47,755 bases of DNA from NCBI GenBank assembly GCA_009711825.1, contig VEMY01000036.1, forward strand, positions 1-47,755, written 5' to 3'. The notes below the pieces were generated by a model, which was given only the letters and a program-made list of their open reading frames with translations, searched no databases and was not told the DNA's origin. Made by a program: the position numbers and the translations under genes. The DNA comes from Bacillota bacterium. Its GTDB lineage: Bacteria > Bacillota > Proteinivoracia > UBA4975 > VEMY01. How positions within the stretch are numbered: position 1 is the stretch's first letter; the number at the start of each line of letters is the position of its first letter. Positions 27,315-35,057 of the stretch are shown piece by piece.

Positions 27315-28008
27315 ACCGATTGATGAAATCCAGGTAGGAGAAGAAGTCTATTCTTATAACCCTGAAACTGGCGAAAAAGGTCTGAAGCCGGTTGTCAATA
27401 CATTCGTGCATGACAAGGATGTCTTGCTGAATGTTTATATCGGCGAACTGAAGATTGAAACCACCGAGGAGCATCCATTCTGGGTAGCGGATAAAGGCTG
27501 GGTGCTGGCAGGAGATCTGGAAGTTGGCGATCAGCTGCTACTGCACTCCGATGAAATAGTTGAAATCACTGAACTGGAATGGATACACCTTGTAACCCCG
27601 GTGAAGGTCTACAACTTCGAGGTAAAGGACTGGCACACATACTTCGTTTCCGAGATTGATGTGTTTGTGCATAACAAGGCGTTAAAATATGATCCGGATG
27701 CAGGTGGATTTTCTTCTTTCAGGAGAGTAAAGAAAGCTCTTGGCCCCGCTGGAAAAGGTAATCAGTATCACCATATTGTAGAACAGTCACAGATTGCAAA
27801 ATCAGGTTTTTTACCTAGACAGATACACCATTACGATAACGTGATTGCAGTTCCTAAACCAGTGCATCGTAAGATAAGTTCTTACTATTCATCCAAGCGG
27901 GATTTTACAAACGGTTTAAGGGTAAGAGATTGGTTGGCAGGCAAGAGTTTTGAAGAGCAAATGGAATTCGGACTGAAGATTATGAAGGATTTTGGTGTTA
28001 TGCAATAA
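27244..28008 (+). CDS. Hint (intein-like) domain plus C-terminal toxin tip of the RHS protein, out of frame
   Basis: This frame overlaps the end of the giant gene and has no ribosome binding site of its own (nominal TTG 27244), so it is the severed C terminus. Residues about 10-145 are a pretoxin Hint domain: SCFVAGTLILTKDGHKPIDE, TTEEHPFWV and YNFEVKDWHTYFVSE, ending VHN, the autocleavage signature. The following about 110 residues are the toxin tip with GNQYHHIVEQSQ, RQIHHYDNVIAVPKPVHRKI and VRDWLAGKSFEEQMEFGLKI. The paired histidines suggest a His-Me-finger-type nuclease, which is inference. Removing one G from the G5 run at 27249-27253 joins it to the RHS core as LGGELPARSCFVAG. Confidence 0.8.
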   Translation: MAGELPARSCFVAGTLILTKDGHKPIDEIQVGEEVYSYNPETGEKGLKPVVNTFVHDKDVLLNVYIGELKIETTEEHPFWVADKGWVLAGDLEVGDQLLLHSDEIVEITELEWIHLVTPVKVYNFEVKDWHTYFVSEIDVFVHNKALKYDPDAGGFSSFRRVKKALGPAGKGNQYHHIVEQSQIAKSGFLPRQIHHYDNVIAVPKPVHRKISSYYSSKRDFTNGLRVRDWLAGKSFEEQMEFGLKIMKDFGVMQ

Positions 28009-28027
28009 ATAAGGTGGGAGGTTAATT

Positions 28028-28396
28028 ATGAGAAAACCAGATGTCGATAAGCTAATTAACGAGTTTATTAAAAATGCTGAAATACATGGGGAAGCGACCT
28101 ATTCTGGGAAATATAAAGTTGGAAATAAGGCTTCTGATAGACTCTTCAAAATCAAGAAGAAGATGTCAGAGAACCCTAGTCTTGCGGAAGAAATGCTAGA
28201 TATTTTACTGACTGATAGCAAAATAAATGTAAAAATATGGGCATCTGGAATAGCTATAGACTTAGGATACCGGCTAGATGAAGCGGTAAAGATACTGGAA
28301 AAGATATCAACTATGCCTGATATTGGTATTTTACGCTTTGACGCTGAGATGTCACTAAAAGCTAGAGGACTAAGTGGAGGTGATAATAGTGAGTAA
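28028..28396 (+). CDS. DUF2019-like immunity protein
   Basis: A 122-residue, mainly helical protein; GTGGGAGG precedes ATG 28028. The pattern LFKIKKKMSENPSLAEEMLDIL, NVKIWASGIAIDLGYRLDEAVKILEKIS, ILRFDAEMSLKARGL fits DUF2019, a HEAT-like fold found immediately after polymorphic toxin tips as the cognate immunity protein. Position 20 bases after the toxin stop and AT-rich composition shared with the toxin tip support this role. It should bind and neutralise the toxin in the cytoplasm. It overlaps the next gene by 8 bases. Confidence 0.75.
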   Translation: MRKPDVDKLINEFIKNAEIHGEATYSGKYKVGNKASDRLFKIKKKMSENPSLAEEMLDILLTDSKINVKIWASGIAIDLGYRLDEAVKILEKISTMPDIGILRFDAEMSLKARGLSGGDNSE

Positions 28397-29807
28397 CCTT
28401 TCCAAGAGATTAATAATAATCTCCCTGTTAGCAATCTGCTTGATTGCTCCCGCTCATGCAGCTGAGTACACTTACGATGAATTAGATCGCTTAATCAAAG
28501 TTGAGTATGAGACCGGTCAGACTGTTACGTACACCTACGATGCCGGCGGCAACATCCTCAATGTGGAGGTATATTATCCCTTGCAGGTTGAACCAATTGG
28601 GGACAAGCAGGTGGACGCAGGGCAGCTTCTGGAGTTTACGGTGGAAGCCACCGGGGTTGAAGGTGGCGAAATAGTGTATTCCGCTCACAACCTTCCCGAG
28701 GGCGCCAGTTTTGATGTTGCCACTGGGCGATTTAGCTGGATTCCCGAGTATGAGCAGACCGGCATCCACTCCGGCATCCGGTTCGAGGCAAGCGCCAGTG
28801 GTGCCGTTGTTAGTGAGGAAATCACAATAACAGTCAATAGTGTGAACACTGCGCCGGGGACTGATATTGAGTTTGAAGACGAAGAAAGCGGCCTGGTCCT
28901 GACTTTTGAAAGTATAGACCGCTGCGGCAACACTTCAGTCACAGTCTATGACACTTTGCCAGAAGGCGAATTCAGCAACGTCAGTTTCCTGCCCTTGTAT
29001 TTCGACATTACCACGTCGGCTCTTTACTCAGGTCAGGTTAGGATTACTGCCAGTTATGATGAGCAAGATTATGAGCTGGATCAAGAGAATATACGCTTAT
29101 TCCATTTTAGGGATGGTGAAGCCGTCGATATCACTGACCCGATTGATCCTGGCCCGGGCGGCAATCCCGATACTGCAGCGAAAACTATCAGTGGTGTAGC
29201 AGATGGCTTCTCTGTATTCGCGCTGGGTGTTATTAACGAACCGGTGGAATTGAAACTGGGCGACGAGCCGATCGTGCTGAATGCTTTTATACCCAGTGGA
29301 ACACCGGTTACCTGGTCGTCCAGCAATCCGGCAGTGGCAACGGTCGATGAAAACGGCGTTGTGTCCCCAGTTGCGTTGGGAAGGACGGCCATAACTGTGG
29401 CCACCACTGATGGCGGGTATTCGTCTACCTACGATGTTCTCGTGCAGCCCTATGTACAGTGGCTGCCGCCAATCAAGCTTCCACCTTTTCTCCGGGACAT
29501 GAGCGCATTTGTGATTAATCCCAGACAGACTTTGCCGGTGAGGTTCAATCTGACTGACGAGCAGGAAAGCGTACTGCATCTGGATAATGTGGAGGTGCAG
29601 GTCTGGACGGCGGATAGGGAGGAGTTGATGGGCAGCTATAGTCTGACTGCTTCCGGTCAGATGCGGCTTACACGCAATCCCCAGGGTGTTTATCATGCAA
29701 ATGTCAATGCCGGAACGCTTAACCTCAGCCCTGGAGAGACGTATACAATTTGGGCTGTGGTAGAGCAAATTGAGGCTGACGCAATAACGATTCGAATCAA
29801 GGATTAA
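28389..29807 (+). CDS. secreted protein with a YD dyad, Ig-like (He_PIG) and Big_2 domains
   Basis: 472 residues from GTG 28389, eight bases after GGAGG. A signal peptide (SKRLIIISLLAICLIAPAHA) is followed by two YD units (AAEYTYDELDRLIKVEY, TYTYDAGGNILNVEVYYP), a putative-Ig domain (DKQVDAGQLLEFTVEATG ... PEGASFDVATGRFSWIPEYE), a middle beta-rich region and a Big_2-type domain (PVTWSSSNPAVATVDENG, about residues 295-360). The start lies inside the immunity gene, so translation is coupled. The YD units look copied from the RHS gene. It is likely an accessory cell-surface or secreted partner of the RHS protein; no enzymatic domain is seen. Confidence 0.8.
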   Translation: MSNLSKRLIIISLLAICLIAPAHAAEYTYDELDRLIKVEYETGQTVTYTYDAGGNILNVEVYYPLQVEPIGDKQVDAGQLLEFTVEATGVEGGEIVYSAHNLPEGASFDVATGRFSWIPEYEQTGIHSGIRFEASASGAVVSEEITITVNSVNTAPGTDIEFEDEESGLVLTFESIDRCGNTSVTVYDTLPEGEFSNVSFLPLYFDITTSALYSGQVRITASYDEQDYELDQENIRLFHFRDGEAVDITDPIDPGPGGNPDTAAKTISGVADGFSVFALGVINEPVELKLGDEPIVLNAFIPSGTPVTWSSSNPAVATVDENGVVSPVALGRTAITVATTDGGYSSTYDVLVQPYVQWLPPIKLPPFLRDMSAFVINPRQTLPVRFNLTDEQESVLHLDNVEVQVWTADREELMGSYSLTASGQMRLTRNPQGVYHANVNAGTLNLSPGETYTIWAVVEQIEADAITIRIKD

Positions 29808-29843
29808 ATAAATGAATCCCCTCATCGAGGGGATTCATTTATT
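29807..29843. terminator. bidirectional terminator between convergent genes
   Basis: A perfect 17-bp stem (29807-29823 with 29827-29843; GC core CCCCTC/GAGGGG) has AT-rich flanks on both sides, so it can end transcription from the RHS operon (plus) and the lipoprotein gene (minus). Confidence 0.9.
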
Positions 29844-30234
29844 CGGAACTCCAATTGTCCCATTCAGTATCGATATCGGCGCCTTGGATATACCAGAGGT
29901 TTTCTACTTGATAGAGGTGAAAGACAAAGGGCAGGTCGTATGTAATATTGTTTTCACTGAAGGTGATTGTAACGCTGGCGTGGGCTTCGGTACTGGTGAC
30001 ATTAGTCACGCTATGTATTTCATAAGCATCCAATGTTTCAAGGCCTTCCAAATCAAGTTGATTCGGGTTTCGGTTAGTCAATTCTGCAAGTAGCTCCCGG
30101 TTGCTTTCCTCCATCGCTTCCATGAAAGCTTCAATTAATAACGTCGGGCTGGATTGGATGTTGTTGGTGGTAAAGCAGGCGGACAAGGCCAGTGCCAACA
30201 GAACGAATAAAGGAAATATCTTTTTGATATTCAT
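29839..30234 (-). CDS. small lipoprotein, unknown function
   Basis: 131 residues from ATG 30234 (GGAGG five bases upstream); the frame opens earlier without homology. A lipoprotein signal peptide ends in the lipobox LSAC. The mature part, LLIEAFMEAMEESNRELLAELTNRNPNQL followed by SVTITFSENNITYDLPFVFHLYQVENLWYI, resembles the NTF2/DUF4878-like fold of small secreted lipoproteins. Function unknown. It may be an independent unit ending in the shared terminator. Confidence 0.75.
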   Translation of the reverse strand: MNIKKIFPLFVLLALALSACFTTNNIQSSPTLLIEAFMEAMEESNRELLAELTNRNPNQLDLEGLETLDAYEIHSVTNVTSTEAHASVTITFSENNITYDLPFVFHLYQVENLWYIQGADIDTEWDNWSSE

Positions 30235-30335
30235 ATAAACCTCCTGCCAAAATGATATAAAAAGGTATTTAGCTTGTGCAATTTCTTTGGGAGAACTTAG
30301 ATACACTATAGCGTACACAGATAATTTATACAATT

Positions 30336-30378
30336 AAGCCCTTGTTCCGGTTCAGGCTTCGGAGCAAGGGCTTTTTGC
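30336..30378. terminator. hairpin after the M42 peptidase gene
   Basis: AAGCCCTTGTTCCG (30336-30349) pairs with CGGAGCAAGGGCTT (30360-30373) with one G-U. The T run lies on the plus side, but the only nearby gene reading into it is the M42 gene on the minus strand, where TTAATT follows. Confidence 0.6.
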
Positions 30379-31425
30379 CTAATCGCTTTTACACCAGAGC
30401 AAGGTAAGTTCGGCTGTGGCCAGCAGGCTGTCTTTATGGGTGCGCTCATAGGAGTGGGAGGCGTCGACGCCGGGGCCGATGAGGGCAGCGGTGAAATCGT
30501 AGCCGGCCCGGAGGGCGCCGGAGGCATCGGAGCCGTAGTAGGGATAGATATCAACCTGGTAGGGGATATTGTGTTCTTTGCACATCTTGACCAGTTTTTC
30601 CTTGAACTCGTAGGTGTAGGGGCCCGAGGAGTCTTTGGCGCAGATGGAGACCGAGAATTCGTCGGACTGCTGGCCTTCGCCGGGGGCGCCCATGTCGATG
30701 CAGAGGAACTCATGGGTCTTTTCCGGGAGGCCGGCGGTGGCGCCATGGCCCACTTCTTCGTAGTGGCTAAAGAAGAAATTGGTGGTATAGGGGAGCTGGG
30801 TGTTGGTTTCTTTCAGCTCTTTGAGCACAGCCAGCATGATGGCCACCCCGGCCTTGTCATCTAAGTGCCGGGACTTGATAAAGCCAGTGTCGGTTTCGGT
30901 TGTCCGGGGATCAAAGACGACAAAGTCGCCGACTTCGATACCCAGGTCCCTTGCGTCCTGCTCGCTTTTGACCACGGCGTCCAGGCGCACCTGCATTGTC
31001 TCGGCTTTGCGTTCAGTTTTCAGCGTATCCTGGCCGTGGACATGGGAGGAGGCCTTGTTCAGGAGCAAGGTGCCGGACACTTCTTTGCCACCGGAGGTGA
31101 GGATCAGGCAATTTTCCCCCTCGACATTGGCCCAGCCCAGGCCGCCAATGTTGGTGAGCTTGAGCTTGCCGTCAGACTTGATTTCCTTAACCATGGCGCC
31201 CAGGGTATCGATATGGGCCGAGAGGGTGCGCTGGCGCTCGTTGTCTTTGCCGGGCAAGGTGGCGGTGATTGCGCCTTTGACGGACTTGGCATATGGGACG
31301 TTTAGCTTCTGCAATTGGGCCTCTATGTAGGCATTGACTTTGGCCGTGTAGCCGCTGGGGCTGGGGATGCGGAGCATGGCCATTAGTTCTTCTTTGAGGG
31401 TCGGCCAATGTTTTTCCATTATCAT
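30379..31425 (-). CDS. M42-family metallo-aminopeptidase
   Basis: 348 residues from ATG 31425 (AAGGAGG, 8 bases). Co-catalytic metal ligands of the M42 family are visible: TLSAHIDTLGAMV, SRHLDDKAGVAI, HYEEVGHGAT, CIDMGAPG and the C-terminal histidine in SHSYERTHKDS. M42 enzymes (glutamyl or deblocking aminopeptidases, often dodecameric) trim peptides in the cytoplasm. The usual length is about 350. The gene is divergent from the Fur-family operon. Confidence 0.92.
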   Translation of the reverse strand: MIMEKHWPTLKEELMAMLRIPSPSGYTAKVNAYIEAQLQKLNVPYAKSVKGAITATLPGKDNERQRTLSAHIDTLGAMVKEIKSDGKLKLTNIGGLGWANVEGENCLILTSGGKEVSGTLLLNKASSHVHGQDTLKTERKAETMQVRLDAVVKSEQDARDLGIEVGDFVVFDPRTTETDTGFIKSRHLDDKAGVAIMLAVLKELKETNTQLPYTTNFFFSHYEEVGHGATAGLPEKTHEFLCIDMGAPGEGQQSDEFSVSICAKDSSGPYTYEFKEKLVKMCKEHNIPYQVDIYPYYGSDASGALRAGYDFTAALIGPGVDASHSYERTHKDSLLATAELTLLWCKSD

Positions 31426-31480
31426 CTTGCGTCCTCCTTGTTTGTGTGTTGTCTACAGTATACCAAAGTTCGGGGAATAA

Positions 31481-31535
31481 TTGACAGTTCCGCCCATATA
31501 CTATAATATGAAATAGTAAATGAAATTCATTTTCA
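31481..31535 (+). promoter_or_regulatory. promoter and Fur-like operator of the metal uptake operon
   Basis: TTGACA (31481-31486) and TATAAT (31502-31507) are separated by 15 bases, a little short. Just after the expected start lies TGAAATTCATTTTCA (31521-31535), a dyad with TGAAA/TTTCA arms typical of Fur-superfamily boxes. The first gene is a Fur-family protein, so autorepression by metal is likely. Confidence 0.65.
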
Positions 31536-31550
31536 AGAAGGTGTTAAAAA

Positions 31551-31985
31551 ATGGGCATAGACAGTTTGTTGGCGAAGTTAAATCGCCATGGTTACCGGGT
31601 GACCCGGCAGCGGAAACTGGTGCTGATGGCTATTGGCGAGAACGCCTGCCTACAGAGCGCCGAGGACATCTACGAGCGCTGCCGCCGGGAGGATAAGAGC
31701 ATCAGTATGCCGACGGTCTATCGGACGTTGGAAATGTTGGTGGAATTGGGGCAGCTGCGTAAACTGAATTATGATAGCGAACGTGCCTGGTTCGAGCCGG
31801 TGCGGGGTGAGCACCACCATCATATGATCTGCCAGCGCTGCGGGGCCAAGGCTCAAATTTCCCAGTGCCCCGGCAAACTGATTGACGAGCTGGCGGCAGC
31901 GAATAACTTTCAGGTTCTTGACCATCGCTTTGAAATCTTTGGAATCTGCGGCAGCTGCCGCGGCAAAGAGGAGGATGTTTCATGA
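31551..31985 (+). CDS. Fur-family metal-dependent repressor
   Basis: 144 residues. The winged helix (RHGYRVTRQRKLVLMAI, SMPTVYRTLEMLVELGQL) is followed by the metal site GEHHHHMICQRCG and a second CGSC pair, the structural zinc cysteines. Fur, Zur and PerR share this layout and cannot be told apart here. Its neighbours are an ECF metal transporter and a ZIP permease, favouring zinc, nickel or cobalt sensing. It overlaps the next gene by four bases. Confidence 0.92.
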   Translation: MGIDSLLAKLNRHGYRVTRQRKLVLMAIGENACLQSAEDIYERCRREDKSISMPTVYRTLEMLVELGQLRKLNYDSERAWFEPVRGEHHHHMICQRCGAKAQISQCPGKLIDELAAANNFQVLDHRFEIFGICGSCRGKEEDVS

Positions 31986-32638
31986 GTCATTTACATTTAC
32001 CCGATGGCGTTCTGCCCGCTTGGCTGGCTCTGGGAGCTTTGCTGGTGATGCTGACCATCGTACTTTGGTCGTTATTTCTTCTGGAGCGTCAACGGCGGCT
32101 GCTGCCCACCGTTGCCGTGATGGCAGCGGTGGTGCTGGTCGCCCTGAACATACCCCTGGGCTTGCCTTTGCATTTGAATTTGGCTGCCCTGGCGGGGATA
32201 ATGGTCGGGCCCTGGTTTGGGTTCTTGGCTGTGTTTATCGTCAATATCTTCAGCTCGCTTGTGGGGCATGGCGGCTGGACTGTCCTGGGGATTAACACCC
32301 TGCTGGTGGGGAGCGAAGCCCTGGTGGCAGGGGCGCTCTTTGGCCTCCTGGGCGCAGGCCGGGCGCTGATGCGCAATGTCTCCGTTTCGGTGGTGGTGGC
32401 GCTTCTGGTTTCCACCGCCCTGGTGGTTGGCGTCGTCTATCTTGCCGGCATCGAGTTGGAGGCCCTGGTGGAGCATGATCATGGCCATGAAGTAGACGCC
32501 GGCCATGGCCACGGGCACGGCTTCCTGGAGCAGTTCCTGAAGATTGTGGCGCCGCTCTTGGCAATTTGGCTGGCCCTAGAGCTCTTAATTTCCCTGGGGG
32601 CGATGCGCTTCATCAAACGTGTTCGGGGCGGGGTGTAG
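31982..32638 (+). CDS. cbiM: CbiM/NikM-like substrate-binding membrane subunit of an ECF metal transporter
   Basis: 218 residues with about six hydrophobic segments. The N terminus HLHLPDGVLP matches the CbiM/NikM motif MHIPDG, whose histidine binds the metal close to the amino end; here four residues (MSHL) precede it. A histidine-rich loop, VEHDHGHEVDAGHGHGHG (about residues 163-180), may collect metal. No separate CbiN gene is seen; a C-terminal helix may replace it. It works with the CbiQ and CbiO proteins that follow. Substrate is cobalt, nickel or zinc; the Fur and ZIP neighbours make zinc plausible. Confidence 0.85.
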   Translation: MSHLHLPDGVLPAWLALGALLVMLTIVLWSLFLLERQRRLLPTVAVMAAVVLVALNIPLGLPLHLNLAALAGIMVGPWFGFLAVFIVNIFSSLVGHGGWTVLGINTLLVGSEALVAGALFGLLGAGRALMRNVSVSVVVALLVSTALVVGVVYLAGIELEALVEHDHGHEVDAGHGHGHGFLEQFLKIVAPLLAIWLALELLISLGAMRFIKRVRGGV

Positions 32639-32641
32639 TCG

Positions 32642-33334
32642 ATGAATTTTGCCGCTCTGGACAATATTGCCGTCAATCATCACTGCTGGTTACAGCGTTG
32701 TTCGCTGCCGGCCAAGGCGCTGCTGGCCGCTCTTACCATTTATTTGGTGCTGAGTAGCTTGGTGCTGGAGTTTTTGCTGGGGGTAGCGCTGCTGCTATTA
32801 GCTGTGGTGGTGGTCAACCGCCTGCCACTGGTAACTGTGTTGGCCCTGGTTTTGTTTCCAATGTTCTTTGCGTCAATCTTCGCCGTCAGTCTCGGGGACT
32901 GGCAATTGGGCTTGGTCTTGGTGCTGCGGGCCGGTTCGGCGGCGCTCACGGTTCTGCTGGTGTTTTTGACGACACCGCCGGTGCGAGTGTTGGGATTGCT
33001 GGCGGCACCCATGCCGAAGATATTTGGCGAACTTCTGTATTTTACGTACCGGGCGTTGTTTTTGCTCTGGGAAACGGTGGACCGGCTGCTCAGGGCGGTC
33101 CGGTTGCGGGGCGGGTTCGGCGGCGGGCTGCTCTTTCGCTGGCGGACCGCGGCTAGGGTTTACGGGGCAATGATTGCCCGGGCCTTTGACCTGGCCCAGC
33201 GCCAATACCAGCTCTTGAATCTGCGGGGCCTAGGGACAGGTTTAAAAGTTAGCCGGGATTGGCGTCTGCGGCGGGCTGATATTTCTTTGCTGCCACTGGC
33301 GGCGCTTCTAATAGCGTGGTGGTTATATGTCTAA
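32642..33334 (+). CDS. cbiQ: CbiQ-like transmembrane coupling protein of an ECF transporter
   Basis: 230 residues: several membrane helices, then a cytoplasmic helix region with the coupling motifs RLLRAVRLRGG and YQLLNLRGLG that contact the ATPase, as in CbiQ/EcfT. GTG... spacing from cbiM is only three bases, and the gene overlaps cbiO by 8 bases, so the three subunits are translationally coupled. Confidence 0.88.
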   Translation: MNFAALDNIAVNHHCWLQRCSLPAKALLAALTIYLVLSSLVLEFLLGVALLLLAVVVVNRLPLVTVLALVLFPMFFASIFAVSLGDWQLGLVLVLRAGSAALTVLLVFLTTPPVRVLGLLAAPMPKIFGELLYFTYRALFLLWETVDRLLRAVRLRGGFGGGLLFRWRTAARVYGAMIARAFDLAQRQYQLLNLRGLGTGLKVSRDWRLRRADISLLPLAALLIAWWLYV

Positions 33335-34163
33335 ACCGATAGTTAAGCTGAATTGCTTGCGCCATATCTATCCCGACCGCACTGAGGTCTCCCTCTGCGG
33401 CGTGCGGATGGAAGTCCATCCCGGGGAGCGGGTGGCGATTCTTGCCGCCAACGGCGCCGGAAAGACCACTTTGCTCCAACACATAACCGGGCTGTTGCAA
33501 CCGGTTGAGGGGGAAGTTCAGGTGTTTGGCCGTTCGCCGTACAAAGAGTTTGAGGCGGTGCGCAAGCGGCTGGGCGTTGTGTTTCAAAATCCGGCGGAGC
33601 AGATCATCGGGCCGACGGTGCGGGAGGATATTGCCTTTGGCCTCAACCATTTGCGGCTTACGAAAGCGGAAACTGACGAGCGCGTAGATGAGGCGCTGGC
33701 AATGCTGGGCATTGAACACCTGGCGGATAAGCTGCCCCACTACCTCAGCGGCGGCGAGTTGAAGAAGGTGGCCCTGGCGGGGGTGCTGGCGCCGCGACCG
33801 GAGCTCTTGATACTGGATGAGCCCTTTGCCCAGTTGGACCCCTGGGGTGTGCGGGAATTGGTGGCGCTCTTACGGGGCATCAATGCCCGATTGGGAACGG
33901 CGCTGGTATTTACCAGTCATCAATTGGAACCGGTGGCGCTTCTGGCCGACACAGTTTATTTGCTCCATCAGGGGCATGTGGTGGCCCAGGGGACGCCGGC
34001 GGAAGTTTTCCAGCACTCATCGCTTTTGGAAAAATGCCGTTTGCAGGCGCCGGATTTGGTGCAGCTTGTTTCCCGCTTGCGGGCTGGGGGCGTGAATTTG
34101 GCCCCGACTTTGGATGTAGATGAAATTGCCGAGCAGTTGTTGACATATGTAAGCGAATCGTAA
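33327..34163 (+). CDS. cbiO: CbiO-like ATPase of the ECF metal transporter
   Basis: 278 residues with all ABC motifs: Walker A AANGAGKTTLL, Q-loop FQNPAEQIIGPTVREDIAFG, signature LSGGELKKVALAG, Walker B LLILDEPFAQLD and the switch histidine TSHQ. The Q-loop wording is typical of ECF ATPases. It powers uptake through the CbiM/CbiQ pair encoded just before it. Confidence 0.93.
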   Translation: MSKPIVKLNCLRHIYPDRTEVSLCGVRMEVHPGERVAILAANGAGKTTLLQHITGLLQPVEGEVQVFGRSPYKEFEAVRKRLGVVFQNPAEQIIGPTVREDIAFGLNHLRLTKAETDERVDEALAMLGIEHLADKLPHYLSGGELKKVALAGVLAPRPELLILDEPFAQLDPWGVRELVALLRGINARLGTALVFTSHQLEPVALLADTVYLLHQGHVVAQGTPAEVFQHSSLLEKCRLQAPDLVQLVSRLRAGGVNLAPTLDVDEIAEQLLTYVSES

Positions 34164-34232
34164 ATCTCCGTTTTTCGCTTGACATTTAACTGAGATCTTG
34201 AGAATAATTATTAGAAGAGCGGAGGTGGCATA

Positions 34233-34940
34233 GTGACAGATATATTAGTTATTAGTACGCTGGCTGGCCTGACAACTGTCTTGGGAGCCGGGATTGCCTT
34301 TATCTGGGGGCAGCCGACCCGGGGCTGGCTGGCGTTTATGTTAGGAATTGCCGGCGGTGTGATGCTGGCGATAGCGACGATGGAACTTATTCCTGCGGCA
34401 ATGGAGATTGGCGGCCATGTTCAGGCGGTGCTGGGTGTCCTGGCCGGCGCAATTGTGATGATGCTGGCGGATACACTGGCCCCGGAGAACGGACAAAAAG
34501 CCTGTGAAAAGGAGCAGTGGCTGCGGACCGGGCTGCTGATCTTCTTTGGGATTGCGGTGCATAACCTGGCGGAAGGTCTGGCAATTGGCGCTGGCCATAT
34601 TGCAAGTCCGGCCCTGGGTATTTCGATTGCAATAGGCATTGCCCTCCATAACATTCCCGAGGGGATGGCAATGGCGGTGCCGCTGCGTATGGGCGGCATG
34701 AAACCGGTCCTGCTCACTGCACTATTGGTGTTCGCCGGATTACTGACGGCGGTGGGGGCGGCCCTGGGATACGTGATGTTTCAGACCAGCGATTTCCTGG
34801 TGGCGGGGGCCCTGGGTTTGGCCGCCGGCGCCATGTACTACATTGTCGTGGATGAGCTTGTTCCCCGGGGGCGCAAGTACCATCGGCATTGGGCTGCTGT
34901 TGGCTTAATTAGCGGACTAATTCTTGGAATGATGCTCTAG
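34233..34940 (+). CDS. ZIP-family divalent metal transporter
   Basis: 235 residues, about eight membrane helices. The paired metal-site motifs HNLAEGLAIGAG and ALHNIPEGMAMAVPLR are the ZIP signature (zinc, iron and related ions). GTG 34233 follows GGAGGTG. It is separated from cbiO by 69 bases and precedes a terminator, so it is probably the last gene of the Fur-controlled unit, although its own promoter cannot be excluded. Confidence 0.92.
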   Translation: MTDILVISTLAGLTTVLGAGIAFIWGQPTRGWLAFMLGIAGGVMLAIATMELIPAAMEIGGHVQAVLGVLAGAIVMMLADTLAPENGQKACEKEQWLRTGLLIFFGIAVHNLAEGLAIGAGHIASPALGISIAIGIALHNIPEGMAMAVPLRMGGMKPVLLTALLVFAGLLTAVGAALGYVMFQTSDFLVAGALGLAAGAMYYIVVDELVPRGRKYHRHWAAVGLISGLILGMML

Positions 34941-34988
34941 CTAGCAGGATTATCCAAGCAGGCGGCGAAAACTTTATACGAGAGGGAT

Positions 34989-35038
34989 GGAGCCAAACTT
35001 GTTCGGTGTTTAATGAAGGGACAAGCTTGGCTCCTTTT
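34989..35038 (+). terminator. rho-independent terminator before transketolase
   Basis: GGAGCCAAACTTGT (34989-35002) pairs with ACAAGCTTGGCTCC (35021-35034) with one mismatch; TTTT follows. Confidence 0.75.
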
Positions 35039-35057
35039 CGCAAATGGGGGTGAAAGG

